Of a stretch of DNA of 64,000 nucleotides, positions 1 to 13,053 are shown piece by piece. Within the stretch, counting starts at the first letter, position 1; each line of letters begins with the position of its first letter. The notes below the pieces were generated by a model. It saw nothing but the letters and a program-made list of their open reading frames with translations, was not told where the DNA came from and did no database searches. Source of the stretch: Gyromitra esculenta. Lineage: Eukaryota; Ascomycota; Pezizomycetes; Pezizales; Discinaceae. The DNA lies in NCBI GenBank assembly GCA_038503075.1, contig JBCAML010000001.1, forward strand, positions 2,418,001-2,482,000. The letters run 5' to 3'. The translations under genes and the position numbers were made by a program.

Positions 1-928
1 GAATTTTGCTGGCCGTCAATATTCGATTCGTGGCTAGGGCGGTTCCATGGAGACTGCGGGAGGTTGTTTTCTTTGGAGCCATTATTCGGACCGGATATAG
101 AGGGTGTCAGAGAAGATGATGGTCGATTCTCGAACAAGGCGCTGTTACGGTTGGATTTGGTACCGCCATTGCTTCCTTGACCACTGATCATGGCTCGCTG
201 CGCTGCGATGGCTGCGGCAGCATCCGGGAACATAGCCTGAACAGCGGGGTCCACTCCGGAGTTTCTATTGGGGGCACCCGGAGAAGGAGGAGGGCGACTA
301 AAGGAATCACGAGTACTTCCCATGTTCAACTTGTTCATAGCATCATTCATACGAGAAGACATTGCATCTACAGTTGGCATTAGCAAGCTGTTTCCCATTT
401 AGCCATCAGAGTAGAAAGCTACACACCTTTCTCGAAGGTGTTCGGAGAAAGAATGTTCGACATCGGATGTGACCTTGCCATCTGCTGGAGAACCCGAATA
501 AAGAATCTAATTTGGACTTGCGTTGTCTGCTGCAGCAGTGCATACAGGGCAGCAGTCCTTTCGGCCTCGCTCAGCACGCGGAACCACTGTTCGATGGCAC
601 TCAGCTCGTCTTTGAAATCCTGATCCAGTGTAGCCGAAGCCATCTCCTCAAGTGTATTCTCGTAAGTCTCAAGATCGTTGATCCACTCACGAGCAGCCTT
701 ATCGAGCGCCTCTGTCTCAGCATTTTGGGAAGTGATTTGGGGAGGGTTTAGAAATATTTCGGATGAGGGGCGGATGCGGCCCGACAAAGGTGACTGGAAT
801 GCTCCCGACATGTCTGCCGAGGCACGGAGGTGATGGTTGGCTCCAAGAGGACGAGACGACGGAGGTCGAAGAGATGAGCCTCCAGCCCCCAGGTTTTGCT
901 CAGGAGTGCTATTCCGGTTGGATGACAT
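1..928 (-). CDS. VTS1: VTS1/Smaug-type RNA-binding protein, N-terminal part (cut by window start)
   Basis: Fungal Vts1 is a post-transcriptional regulator that binds hairpins in mRNAs through a C-terminal SAM domain and promotes deadenylation. That domain would lie beyond base 1 and is not seen. Visible exons are 928-427 and 367-1, joined by a 59-bp intron (donor GTGTGT, branch GCTAATG, acceptor TGTAG) that keeps the frame. The first exon holds the family's conserved helical block (residues about 120-160), including [20 protein letters not shown]. The second exon continues in the usual low-complexity style, with [20 protein letters not shown]. The start at 928 is the first ATG of this frame and precedes a serine/proline-rich leader. 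The upstream DNA on this strand is strongly CT-rich, as in fungal promoters. The assignment is from recognition of the N-terminal block only. Confidence 0.82.
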
Positions 929-3900
929 GATGAGGAGGTTGATGAGACTTTGGTGGTTGATGTCGGCTGAGATGTGTTATGGGGATATAACCGCAGAGAA
1001 AATGGCCCGTGCAGATATAAGGTTTCTATTCTGAGAGCACCCCAATCAAGAACTATGGGGAAAGCTTTTTCCCGTTGAGTATAATACCAAAAACTATGAG
1101 TTATTCGCGAGTAAGCGAGAATCAATCAGGAATATAAGTAAACGTATATCGTTGATCTTTTTTTAAAAAAATAATCCTATGGAGGACGGTACTGCAGTAG
1201 GCGACGGCGATGGGAGCTTCTCCTGCAGTGCCTGCTGACCTCAAAGGAGCTTTGCTGCTGCAGCAGTTCTCGATGACAATCTATCTTGCACTATGTGAAT
1301 AGTGGATGCTGGTCTAGTGCTAAATAGCGCCAGGGGAAAAAGATGTTTCTGCTTTAGTGACAAAAAAGTCTGTGGAGTGCCTGATTGATATACGGTGGTG
1401 TGATGGAGAACGACAACGAGATATCAACCAGAACTATGAGCGCTAACAGCGACAAGCAAACAAGAAGCGTAAGCGGTGCAGAGGCAGAAAGGGGAAAGGG
1501 ATTCCGTTTGAAGAGAAAAGGAGATGTTGGCCGTCGTAGGGAGTGGTGGGAGAGCGTAAGAACGTAAGAACGTAAGTGCCTAAACCGAGAGCAACGAATG
1601 AATTCGTCCAGCCAGTCAGAGCCAGCCCGAGTCCGAGTCGGAGAGGAGAATTGGAGGCAAAGAAGACCGAACGAAACGAAACGAAGACCTGGAGCAAGGA
1701 GGGCGGGGAAGGAAGGTGGCGAACGGAAAGGAGGGGCTGCAAGAGCAGGTAGAGAGGAAAGAAAAGGGGGAGAAGCAGCAATAGAATGAGCCAAGTGGTC
1801 AGCCCAACAGATGAAGAAGATGTGATGTGGAGTTTTCAGTCCTGTCAGCAACACCAGCGAGGAATCGGGTCTGCCACACAGGCGATGGACCCTGGCTGCA
1901 GTTGGCTGAGCAAAATCCCTTTCGGCCTTTCTTTTGCTGCCACTGGTCTGTTCCGCTCCTATGCATTTGGCACTGTTCTAAAAAAGGACTTTAAGAAAGA
2001 CGCTCTGCCCAACCATTTCAATCGCTGACAGCTCAGCCTTGCCGAAACCCGAATTGTATCTGCGAATCTCGGGAAATGGCCACATAAAGACAAGAGCGTA
2101 AAAACGAAGGAGTAATGTTTATTTTCCCATTAAGACCATCTCTTATTTCTGTGATATCGGCGAGACCCTGCTTCCTGCATTGTTTCTCTGCTCATGGTTC
2201 TCAGGGCTGCTCTACCGCAAAATATACAGCCGCGTGTAGAATAGGTATGGTGTGTATAAATATGTGCAATAACATACTACTTAGAGACGCTTCATCAGGA
2301 ACACCAGGAAGAAGGATATTGTCACAAATGACTTCAGCTCATCCCCGCGTATAGCACATAAAAGTACATCTTGACCGCTAGCATCCAGTTGTTGGGAATG
2401 CTGCATGGGGAATTCAGCATATATATGGAATTTAAGCCTATATCAAACGAATTACTAACAATCGTGTGGTTGAGGCTACGTTTCTAGAACTTATGTAGTT
2501 TTTATGTCTCGGATATAGATGGGTCAGTGCAGGGCTTGGCTGAATTCTCCGCAGAAACTTGCCATCATATCACGGGTCTGCGATTTCTTCCTGCTACTCT
2601 ACTCTTCACATATCAAGATAACATTACGTGACCATGGCAGATAAACCACCCCCTGAAGTATTACGACTCATGGAGATCCGGAGCTCGGATCTAATTGCGT
2701 GTCCCAAGATTGAGCAATCATCCTGGTCACGTGTCAAGCTTGGTTGGTGCCCCAGAGTTGAGCCGCGGGTGCGGTGGCCGTGGTGAAGCTGTAAGTAAAA
2801 TCAGTTGGGCACAGCTTTTTTTAGGAGATCAAGACACTAAGCCGTATGAGTATAAGTACATGTAATTTATGTGCCGAGCCGATATTGAGTTAATATCAGC
2901 TTTTTTTTCGGAATTTTAATAAAACCCTAGCTCCATTGAGACCTACATGCGTTCCCAGGAATTAATTCAAAGTGAGTTTAAGTTATAGTATCTACTTTTA
3001 GGTTAGCAACTTCCAAATCGTATCCCATTCAACATACGGCTGATATCTTTAAATAAAGAAAACGGTTCATCGTAAAGTAACTTCATATATATGTAATCAA
3101 GCCTCATTTGCCAGGATCAGTGCATGTAACGTATTCTGCATGTGCACTCTATCTGACCGGATAGCCATAGGGTTTGGCCTTTGGTGGCTGAAGATTTCAG
3201 TTTCCGTTCTCTCCTAAAAAAAGATACCTCTAACTATATGCATTTTGTTTAATTTTGACGGCAACTACATAGAGTATGCATACCAATGATGAAGGTAACA
3301 CATCGTATAAACCTTCTAAATATGGTGAAGTCTTACTTCCACATCATAAATTGCCTCGTGAATCCATGGAGGTTACTGTACATCTTCTTGAACCTCATGC
3401 CCTCGTCCTCCGTGGTCAAGGCATACATGTATAAACAGTACGAAAAAAAGGGACGGAATTGGCGCAACATATGTGCGGTATTTCAATGCAAATGCTGGAT
3501 TAACTCTGGATTGCTGCAGAGAATACAACAATTCTCCAGAATTAAATTGACACTTCTAAACCATAGGGTGCTAGATTCACCCGGCGTTTTCGTGATGTTG
3601 CTGCGCGGATATGTTTCCCTTTTCCTATACAGGTCCAATGTCCAGCCCATGGGTTTAACGCGCACGTGAGTCCTGTCTATGCTACAAGGCTAGTGGTTAG
3701 TTTTATAGTGATCAGTTTTTACCTCTTCGCCCTTCTCTCAAATTCCCTAAAACCAGTTCCTCGATAAGCCGCCGACAGTTGGGGACTAATTAGTTCATCT
3801 TCGATAAGTATTATCTGCTGCATTCGATCCGTGTCTTTGAGGTTACTGAAGGTTAGCTTATTCTTGCATTTCAACACATAAAAAAGGTGATTCCCGTTAT

Positions 3901-5746
3901 ACTTGGGATATGGAATATGTGATGCCTAAGCATTTCCTACAGTATCGATAGCCTTTAACACTAGTGCACGCGCAGACTTAATCATCGTTGAATAACACAT
4001 ATCATCATGCATATGTCGGTGTGCCTAAATCTAGGCATCTGCTGAGCTATTAGATTTTGAGCGTAACCACAGACACTCCCGCCATATGACCATCGACCTT
4101 ACCATGCCTACATGTAGCAACCACCAAACTCACATACCAATCGGAGATATCGGTGTCTCTACCTCAATACTACAGCTGTGACTTTGCTAATTTTTCTTCT
4201 TAACCCCTATTATCCTAATGCGCAACGCTGCCCTGCTAACTACGAGTGATATATTATGCTCCAAGATCACGGCTCTTATTAGAGACTATGCGCTTTTGTG
4301 CCAGCCCTGGTTTTTGACCAACCAGGGGCTGATCCGCGCCAATTGGATTGCTGGGGATCGGAGCTGGATCTACTTGCGCAAAGTCTGTATTTACTTATCT
4401 GGCATATACATGTATAGCTCTAGGCATAAGGTTATACTCTATTTTTAAAAAAGCAACAGTGAATATATTAAACACAATGAACCATAACCAATCACTCTCC
4501 CCGTTTCATAACTAAGCATCTCTCTGCCCTCTTGGTTAGGTATACACACTTTAACCCATTATCATCTTCTGTGGACAACATTTCGACGATGAGTTGAATT
4601 TTTTCGTTCGGTAGAACCAGAGGCGAAGTAATAGCAAAAGCCTCAGGCGTCATAATTCGGGACGGGAGCTCGAATACATTACGGTAGAAGCAGAGGCTGC
4701 GATAAACGATTTAAGAGGCGATCAACGTGACTAGCTTGCAAATATTTGCACCAACCTCAATACAATGTTTAATCAGGACTAGAGAAGCGTGAACTATTTA
4801 TGAGAATGGTACTTTTGGTTTGGGGTACATAGTAAAGATTTGATAAATAAGATATTTAAAGCTAGAGATGCCTACAACCTGAAGCGGACCTATCCATGAG
4901 GTGCACATGCACGCAACCAACGTCCAACACATATACCTCCCAGCTCCATCACACGTGCTCTATACCACCACCTAGAAGGAGTCATGTATTTAATTGGACA
5001 CATGTAGCTTCAATGTCATGCGCAAGAGTGTAGTATCTATAAACTTTTTATTATAGCTACCTGAATACTCTATCTGGGAAAGTTAGTTTTCCCTCAAGCA
5101 CCTGGCATCCATAGGTAGGCACAAAATTCCGCAAACTTCACACACAAATCCCCATCCTATGCCGCCCCTCGGTGGTAGCCAAGAGAAAATAAAGCATTGG
5201 ATAGCAATAAAACATGTATCAAGCCCTCCATGCACGACTCGACGTAGAATTCGATTGCACCGAGAAGTGTTTGGTAATGGGTATGAGTTCGATATCGGCA
5301 CGATAAAGATATAATCCTTCAGACACGCGAAGATAGAAAATGCTTCGGAGCTGTACACACATATGCCTTTGGTTCTGTAACAGGGGTAATAAATGGAGCT
5401 GCCGTGGAAACAAATTTCCGTGGAAAATCAGGGGGGGACAGGATCCGCAATTGGAGACAAATCCTTCGTCATATTAGATGCATAGGGTGCTATGAATCGC
5501 CAAGCAGGCCGTCGTCGAGTTAGTGTACGACACGGGGGAGAATGATCGGCAAACGAATGGTTCATAGCACCCGGAAAGGCCACCATCAATCAAAAAAAAC
5601 CAGAGCGCCATTCCCGTTATCCTGTATTGAAATCTCTTTCTAACACAAGACCCTCCATCCCACAAAACCGAGAAAAAGAAACTAAACCCGCTCCCCAGGG
5701 AAAAAAAAAAAAACCACTTTGTTCGATTTATTTTCTATTTGTTGAT
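929..5746. other. Intergenic, AT-rich, one short repeat copy
   Basis: No convincing gene was found. Bases 1350-1850 are purine-rich on the + strand and are probably the CT-rich promoter and leader of VTS1. Open frames here (for example 3286-3669 +, 127 codons) show no family features and lie in low-GC DNA. One copy of a short inverted-repeat element lies at 4282-4386. The palindrome TACATGTA occurs at 2857, 3424 and 4407. Confidence 0.5.
4282..4386 (+). repeat. Short inverted-repeat element, copy A
   Basis: This stretch of about 105 bp closely resembles two others at 29722-29827 (reverse orientation) and 30051-30154. Its ends are inverted (GACTATGCGC at the left, GCGCAAAGTC at the right) and the interior shares CCTGGTTTTTGACCAACCAG. 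The size and terminal inverted repeats suggest a non-autonomous DNA transposon (MITE-like). No coding capacity is seen. Confidence 0.6.
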
Positions 5747-6169
5747 TTAGGCTGTCTCGCGCTTTCCCTCCTTGAGTTCCTTCTGTTCGGTTTGTTAGTT
5801 ACTAGAATTCAGCGAGGACGAACGTAACAGTAGGTAGTCGAACCAGAGCCTTCATAGTGCCGTGGAGAGCATGTCTATTGATAAAATTATTGTCAGCAAA
5901 CACGCAGAAGAGGAAGCAAAAGGGGGGGGTAAATATATATACCTATGGTTCCTTCGGAACTTGGGGTCAGTACCCTTCAGAGAGGGGTATCTGTAAGTCT
6001 TAGGCTTCTTGATTCCGTTCCTGTGAGCTGTATTCCACCAATCCGGTCAGCCTCAAAGCCCTCCATCCAACATAACTCCACCCCCGTAGCCCCGTCGGAA
6101 GTGAGTTCGTGGGTGGAAATTACCCTTGTTACTCTGGTTGTGCTGAGACGAGTTCTTCGACTTGGCCAT
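5747..6169 (-). CDS. RPL29: Ribosomal protein eL29, cytosolic 60S subunit
   Basis: This is a small basic protein of the large ribosomal subunit. Four exons read 6169-6124, 6027-5943, 5874-5844 and 5782-5747, giving 65 residues, the usual size of the family. The N-terminus is [15 protein letters not shown], followed by [39 protein letters not shown] and [11 protein letters not shown]. These are hallmark eL29 sequences. Introns are 96, 68 and 61 bp with donors GTAATT, GTATAT and GTTCGA; the last has a CTAAC branch point. The third exon is only 31 nt, so the gene is invisible as a long open frame. Splicing is inferred from family similarity and frame. I am confident of the identity; the exact donor of intron 3 is the least certain point. 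Confidence 0.9.
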
Positions 6170-7109
6170 TGCTGCGGTACGGGTGCGGTAATGGAGGTTG
6201 GATTTTGGGTAGTTGGCAGCTGTAGTTTATCGTATGTTGATGTTGTAATGATGGGGATGCGGAGATGCGGTTGTAGTGTGCGGCGATGTGGAGTCGAAGT
6301 CACGAATAGGGTTTGTGCCCTCAGATGACTTAGCAAGGTCAAGTGGTCATAGGGAGTCACTCGGAGGGGTTAACGACTGCTGCGGGCTTGCCCCTTGCCC
6401 TCGCTTAACAGCACCCTTTAACCCCATCCCTTCCTTTCTTGTTTTATGTAACTCAATATAAGCTTATCTCTCACTCTAGGTTGGTGTCAGTCCGCGTTTG
6501 AAGCGTCAATCCGATGTTACCCCGGTGACGTGCGTGCACATACAGTTTTTACCCTCGTAACTGCGAGAAAATGGAAGATTAACTGACGTGTTTACTTACC
6601 CCTTGTAGTTGATTTAATATAATTCAAGCTAATTTTTCTACGGCTACAGAAAGCTGATTAGCAAAAGTTAACACGCACTATAGCTCTCAACTTGAACCAA
6701 AGGATTATAGCTAAAAGCACAAAAACTCTCACGACGGCGTAACTTGCCGTATCTTTGACCAGAATACGATTTACTGTATTTCTATCGTCCACTAAAGCTG
6801 CGAGCAGTCTATTGTACAAGATACATAAAACAAGAGCGAGTGTGATCTTTCCCCAAACCAAGCCAACGCTCAGGGGCACCTACGCGTAGTACACCATTCC
6901 ATCCGCATTCCTCAAGAAACATATCATACTTTTACCACCTTCACGAGAGCTCCGGCCTTTTTTGCTAGCCGCTCCGCATTCATCTTTTTGACCCACCGGA
7001 AAAGTAGTATAAATATTAATTCCATCCTGTTCATCAACCGCATGTTAGTATTCGCTTCCACTAGACGTAATCTACTCTCTCCAGCCGAACAGAACATAGT
7101 TGGAATAAT
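6170..7109. other. Intergenic between eL29 and the carrier gene
   Basis: This 940-bp gap contains the eL29 promoter side and the 3' flank of the peroxisomal carrier gene. No gene, RNA or repeat was recognised. A small minus-strand frame at 6658-6879 has no recognisable features. Confidence 0.4.
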
Positions 7110-8177
7110 TTACCTTTCCTTTGTCATCATTAGCAATCCCTGGACTATTAAACCCTTCATCAGTTGCGGCCCGATCCCCTTAAATAGCCCCATTGGTCCC
7201 TCTTTCTCAATAATAAACCTCATCACCTCTCCAAAGCTCTTAAATTGCTTCCTGTTTGCCGCTGGCGGCGGTCGGCTTTGCAGCCCCACCTTTGCCACGA
7301 TCAACGGCTGTGTTGCCAGGGTTGCCAGACTCTTGCTCATCGCGCCGAGCAGGAACGCTTCACCGGGACTCAACCTGTCTCGGCCTTTGAACATGACTTC
7401 CTTGAGACGTTGGTAACACCCGTACGTGATAGCCGGGTTCACAACGAGGACCAACGAGGCTTTCAAGCCGCGCCAGAGCCCACTGGCACCGTCTTCCATA
7501 ACTACCTCCTTCCCAGTAGCGAATAGCCCTAGCGGTTCCGCGGAATATGGGCGAGTTTGCTGTCGCGTCGTGATCACCGCGACGGGGATGGTGAATAGCT
7601 GGGCGAGTGCACCCGCGACGGCACCGAGCGAGAGCTCCAGCGCGGTCGAGGGGTGCTTCGTGCCGGTCCGGGTCATGTAGAAGGTTCGCACGAGCGTGTA
7701 CCAGTAGAAGTATGCGAAGTTTGTTGAAGCGACACCAAGCAGCGCGCCAGTCATGCCCGTGTAGAGACCCTTGACGCCAGACTTTGCGACGATCTTGCGG
7801 ATCGCGTCCATGGTTGAGGAGTAGATCTCTTCATCTGGGCTATTTGTTTTTTTTTCGCGGCCTTGTTAGAACGGGGAATGGGGTTTTTATGTTTGGCGGA
7901 AGGGAATCACGGACTGAAGTGGCTCTTCTTTGTCGTTAGGTTTTCGTTTCACTTGTATTTGAAGCTTCGTCTTGACGCTGTATTGTTGGAAAGACGCACA
8001 ATCAGTGGTTTGTTTAAAACTTGCAGAGTAGATTATGACATACATATCCAACGGATATACTGCGGCATTCGCGAGCACAGCACCAGTGGCTCCCGTAACG
8101 GCGTAGCCCCATGAAGGCAGCGGTGATTCCTTTGATAGTGACATCTTTTTCTGCTCTATCTGCTCAAGACTCGACAA
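7110..8177 (-). CDS. ANT1: Peroxisomal adenine nucleotide carrier (mitochondrial carrier family, Ant1/PMP47 type)
   Basis: In yeast this membrane carrier exchanges ATP for AMP across the peroxisomal membrane, supplying ATP to activate medium-chain fatty acids. Exons 8177-8044, 7977-7915 and 7839-7110 give 308 residues, the normal size for a six-helix carrier. The first carrier signature reads YPLDIVKTKLQIQ and spans intron 1. Repeat 2 has IPVAVITTRQQ and repeat 3 has TQPLIVAKVGLQ, a pattern I associate with the PMP47/Ant1 branch rather than the mitochondrial ADP/ATP carrier. Intron 1 is 66 bp (GTATGT). Intron 2 is 75 bp with the unusual donor GTCCGT, a TTCTAAC branch point and acceptor ATAG; frame and family continuity (PDEEIYSSTMDAIRKIV) support it. 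An in-frame ATG at 8144 is an alternative start. The final residues MMTKER are typical of the family. Confidence 0.85.
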
Positions 8178-11076
8178 GGAAACAAACTAGATATAAGGGA
8201 CGAGGCCCGAAGAGAATTCCCAAGCTATCAACCTGTCCGAGGCCGACAGTGGGGAGTTCCTTGTTCCCGAGCTACCCCCAACTCTGGCTCGTGCAGGATG
8301 CCTCGGTTGTCTTCGGTCTGATATGTGGCTGATAGTCAGCTGTGGCTCGTGGCCACTGTATGAGACAAACTTATCTTGTTACCACGGAAACAGCTCAAGC
8401 TGCTGAAAAAGTGATGTCTTTCCCAGCGTCCGGTTTCCTTTCGGGATTCTGTATTTTAAACGGGTTATGTATTCCTCTCTCAAAACTTGTCACAGTAGTT
8501 CCGGGCCGAGGCTTCCCCGAACCTCTGCGCAAGTTCTGTGCCATATGATGTGATCAAAACTAGATGGCGCTTGATAAATGCTTTCTTTTTCCTAGGGGAC
8601 TCTCCGCAGCTTTTGTGGTTTGTTTATCGTTGCTTTTTGTCAATCTTAACCGATAAGACTTTTGCGTATACGTATCATGGAACTGTGCTGCACAGCGATC
8701 GTGTGGCACGTTTACGCAGGATACTAGTAAAGTCGTCCCTGGAGGTGTGACGAATCTCACCCAAAATCAACGGAACGAAGAAAAAAACACGAAAAATTTG
8801 GCAGTGCATATGGAGAGTAAATAGAATTCCCTCGATAGCTCGGAAAGGGAAGAACTTTGATTTTACTGATTTCAATTTTCGACTTGTTGAGAAATTCGTC
8901 ACACTTCCGGCTTCGTCATACACTCAGGAGCGACCCTACTAGGGCCAGAGAGTTGGGCTGTATCGGCGTTTCCAAGATGCCGAGTGAGATCAAGTGATTC
9001 AGGGCAGATACTAGAACAAACGAGGCGATCCTTCTCTGAGCAGAGAGATAAGGACCACCCTTGAATCACCTAAACCCTAAACCCTTGTCTTTATTTCTAA
9101 TATCTACATCTTGGCAAAGAACTCTTATTTGGTAGGTAATGGCTTGTGCGGCATATGTAGGTACTTCGTGTAAGCCAAACCTCAGAAATTTACACTAAAC
9201 ATACCGCCTGGCTGCACACACACTCACATGTACGGCACAGTGAGACTCTCTACTAGATACGCGGGATATCTCGACTGGAGCCTGAGTACATGTATACATG
9301 TAGTTTTTGTTAGCTTTAATATCTAAGATTTTGGCTTTGGGTTGGTGCATTGTGTTCTTAGTAGTCGGGTAAGTATGTAGTGATCCCATACCTGCATGTA
9401 CATGTGCGTTTCTGTTAGAGTTTTTTTTCTTCCGTTTGCAGTCTTATGTGTATGTTTATGTTCCAGTTGAGCAGGCTCGTCCCTCGCCCGGAATCGCGTA
9501 CGTTCGGCTATCTTCAAGTATACATGTAGTAGATGAAACTTAGGGTGGAATCGGACGTAGCCCATCAATACATAGCTGATGACATTCTTCAGCCGTGAGG
9601 CTACATGTAGCTTTTACCACTAGTACCGACGCTAGTGAAAACACGTAATTCTACTGTAACTTATTTAAGCAGATACGCGTCCTTCTCCTCAGCCCCATCG
9701 TCGTCGCCTTTTTCATATCTCATTCCCTGTGGATGTCGCTGCTCGGAGTTTCTTATTCACATTTGATATACATATACCTAGCTTTGTCCCAAGGACTAGG
9801 GCACATCCTATTATTATTTTTGGCTCCAGAGCTAGGTAGTTCTGCTGCTCCATGCACCAAACCTCCCACTTTGCCCTCTGCTCCCGATGGGAATGTTAAT
9901 GAAATTCGGAAACTCTGATAGGATGAGGGAATGAATAGTCTGGAAAAGAGAAAGAGGTAGGCTGTAGAAATTTGGCTAGCAAGTTAGGTCTGGCGGCCAG
10001 ACCACAGATCTGGAGCGCTAGGTAAAATACCAGGAATATGAAAAATATAGAGTTACAAGCTAGGTGCGGTGAGAGAATTTGTAAGGCCTGGTTTGTAAGC
10101 CATTTACTGATTGATTGGATACATGTATTTCTGTATTAGTTTTCAGGTCTTGACCGCCCCCCCCGGCTGAATACAGTAAATTTAATGGGTCACCGCTCAG
10201 TAGCATTCCAGTACGTACATACGCACCCAAGATCAGGGTATTATACCTTTATAGTTATGTTTATAGGTGGGTATTATCACTATATATTTTCCGATTGATC
10301 ATGAATTGATCGAGGAATTCAATTTAATTGGAACGCTCGGTGGGAATAGATTACACTTCATCCCTAGTTCTCGACTTTACTTTCAAGCGCCAAACAACAT
10401 CACCTTTACTTGTAATTTTCAAAATTAACCTTATATTTCAACTCGGCACATATATGCGTGCAATATACTTGCACATCTACATGTACTTCTTACCTAACAG
10501 TACGCGTGCTTACAGTAAGCATTGGGCTGCACACGTAAACATAAGCACCCACCCGACATATCCCCCCACTAGCAACAACATCGTGTCATGCGCGGAGTAA
10601 CATAGCATCTGAGGGATATCTACGCGCCTAACTTCTGCGGCTCTATTTTCCGGTCCTTCGAAGGTTTGTATATACGTATACGTTCCTTCCTGCTTAGTAT
10701 TTAGGACTCTTAAGGGGGTTATTCACACCCATCCATGGCTTACGATATTTCGTACGTCCGAGCCAGGTCGACTGTAATGTAGTGGAACATGAGTTTAAAT
10801 GCAAAATTCACGAAATGGGAAGAAGAAGAAAAGGAAAAGGAACAGAAAATTTAAGCAAGAAAATAGGTTGGGTTTCCGTGAGCCAATCATTCGATTAAAC
10901 CTCGGAAACAGCAAACGTTTCTTATTATTCCGCTCTGCTCTCTTCCCATACAGTCCTTCATATACTACACTAAGTTTAACAACAGACGTGATATATCGAT
11001 CTATCGCATCCGTAGATTTCTCCCACAAGCCAGTAATAAAGCACAATACAGTTTGTAGGTGGGTTAAATCTACGCC
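8178..11076. other. Intergenic, AT-rich, many TACATGTA palindromes
   Basis: No gene was recognised in 2.9 kb. Six TACATGTA palindromes lie at 9287, 9295, 9521, 9602, 10120 and 10478, the densest cluster in the window. Two telomere-like CCCTAAA units occur near 9068-9083. The open frames are short and featureless. Confidence 0.5.
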
Positions 11077-13053
11077 TTAGGCTTCAATGCCCACACTCCT
11101 TCCCATCTCCCTCTCCAAGATGGCATCCATCACTGGTCCCCTGCCCGTCTTCATCTCGACTTTCCTCTCGAATCTCTCACCCGAGAAACCCAGTTGTTCA
11201 TCCGTCCAGATGCTCTCCATTTCCATACCCTCTTGACCCACACCACACAGCCCTCCTTCTGCTCTCCAATCGCTGGTACGCTTGATACCCAGCTCTTGCC
11301 AGACACTTTCCAGCGCCTCCACCAGGTGTGCGCGGTAGTTCTCAGTATGCCCTGGTGTGGGGGTGATCCTCAGCCGCTCTTGCCCGACAGGAACAGTCGG
11401 GTAATTGATCGCTTGCACGTAGATGCCGTGATCCTCGAGTAAGCTATCTGAAGCCTGCCGGGCCAACTCGGCGCTACCAACAAGAACTGGGACAATATGC
11501 GATGGATTAGGGATAACTGGAATATCTCTCGCCGTTAGAGCTTCTTTAACCGCCCTCGTGTGCAATTGCTGTAGTCTACGATCCCCGTGATAGTTCATCT
11601 GGTACTGTATCGCCGCGTCCGCGCCAGCCATCGTAGCAGGGGGGAGCGAGGTCGTGAAGATGAACCCCGGGGCAAGGGACCGAATCGTATCAATGAATTT
11701 TGCGGATCCAGCAATGTACCCGCCCACACAACCATATGCTTTTCCAAGCGTGCCGGTGATGATGTCCACGCGATCCATTATTGTCCCCTCAGGCCTCCCC
11801 GCCGCGTGCGCTTCAAAATCAAGATGTTCTGCCACACCAGCCCCGTGAGGTCCGTACATTCCCACCGCATGCACCTCGTCCAAAAACGTCAGCGCGCCAT
11901 ACTTCTCCGCCAGATCGCAAATCTCTGCAATTGGGCCGACAGAGCCACACATGGAGTAAACGCTCTCGAACGCGATGATTTTCGGTACGCTGGCGGGAAG
12001 GGACGCGAGCTTGGCTTCAAGATCGGCAAGATCATTGTGTTTAAATACTAGTTTCTTCGCGCCGGAGTGGCGGATACCCTGGATCATGGATGCATGGTTG
12101 AGTGAATCGGACAGGATGACACAATCCGGGAACTTGCTGCCCATGGTGGCTAGCGTAGCATCGTTGGCAACATAGCAAGACGAAAACACGAGAGCCGCTG
12201 GTTTGGCGTGCAGTTTGGCGATGGTGGCTTCGAGACCAATGGCGTGTTTGTTGTGGCCAGAGATATTGCGAGTGCCGCCGGCACCGGCGCCGTAGGTGTC
12301 GAGGGTTTGGTGCATTGCGTTCAGCACGGCCGGATTGCGGCCCATGCCAAGGTAGTCGTTGCTGCACCATGCAGTGACGAGCTTATCGGGGGTGTCGAGA
12401 TGCGCCTGCGGGAAATCCTTGGCCAGGCGATTGATATTATTGAAGTAGCGGTAGGACTTGTCCTTGTGCTTTTTGTCGAGTTCCGTTTTGTAAAAGGACT
12501 CGTAATCGAACTTTTTGCAGGTCGGTGCGGCAGGGGGCACGACGTTGGTAGGGCGGGTGACGCGGGAAGGGGTCGGGGCGGACATGCGATCGGCGATTTT
12601 GGCGGCTTTGAGGGCGGCGGCGCCATGGGGACAGATTCCTATTGTTTCGAGTTAGCTTTCGCAATTGGCAGTGGGGGGAGAGAGAGAGCGACTCGTACCC
12701 TTCGAGGTGTCGAGAACGCCTGCCTTCAAGTGCAGAGTCTCGATGTTCGCCGCCTCGGCGCTCTTCCTCTCACTCGCCTGGATCCCCGCAGGCTTGCTGG
12801 GAACCACGTACCCCCTCTTCTGGCTCGCAATGCCGGCGCGGAGCCCAAATCCGCTGAAAGCCGAATTGCGAACGCTCTGGACGGCGAGCGCCTTGCTCAT
12901 GACGGGGCAGCGGCGGGCGACGACCTGCAGGTTCGACATAGTGCCGCCGCCAACGCTCGGGGAGGTGCTCGTGGAGAGGGCGCGGAGAGTGCTCGTGGAG
13001 GTATTCTTGAGGAACGGACACAAACGACGGGATTGGTTTAGGAGCGGCTCCAT
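11077..13053 (-). CDS. HEM1: 5-aminolevulinate synthase, mitochondrial
   Basis: This PLP enzyme of the mitochondrial matrix condenses glycine and succinyl-CoA to 5-aminolevulinate, the first step of haem synthesis. Exons 13053-12699 and 12638-11077 give 638 residues. The 60-bp intron (donor GTACGA, branch GCTAAC, acceptor AATAG) joins DTSKG to [12 protein letters not shown]. The N-terminus begins [20 protein letters not shown], a serine/arginine-rich presequence. Cys-Pro dipeptides occur in LCPFL, RRCPVM and GICPHG; in this family such motifs bind haem and inhibit import or activity. The catalytic core includes [34 protein letters not shown] and the PLP-lysine motif TGTLGKAYG near residue 413. 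The start at 13053 matches the extended N-terminus of fungal homologues. Confidence 0.95.

Noticed and set aside
1354..1854. 166-codon minus-strand open frame
   Set aside because: Low-complexity CT-rich sequence upstream of VTS1; more likely promoter/leader than protein.
3286..3669. 127-codon plus-strand frame in AT-rich DNA
   Set aside because: No recognisable domain, codon bias or splice partner; likely chance.
5977..6360. 127-codon minus-strand frame
   Set aside because: It overlaps the spliced eL29 gene in a different frame; the eL29 reading is clearly the real one.
12208..13041. 277-codon plus-strand frame opposite the ALA synthase gene
   Set aside because: Antisense shadow caused by GC-rich codon bias; no family features.
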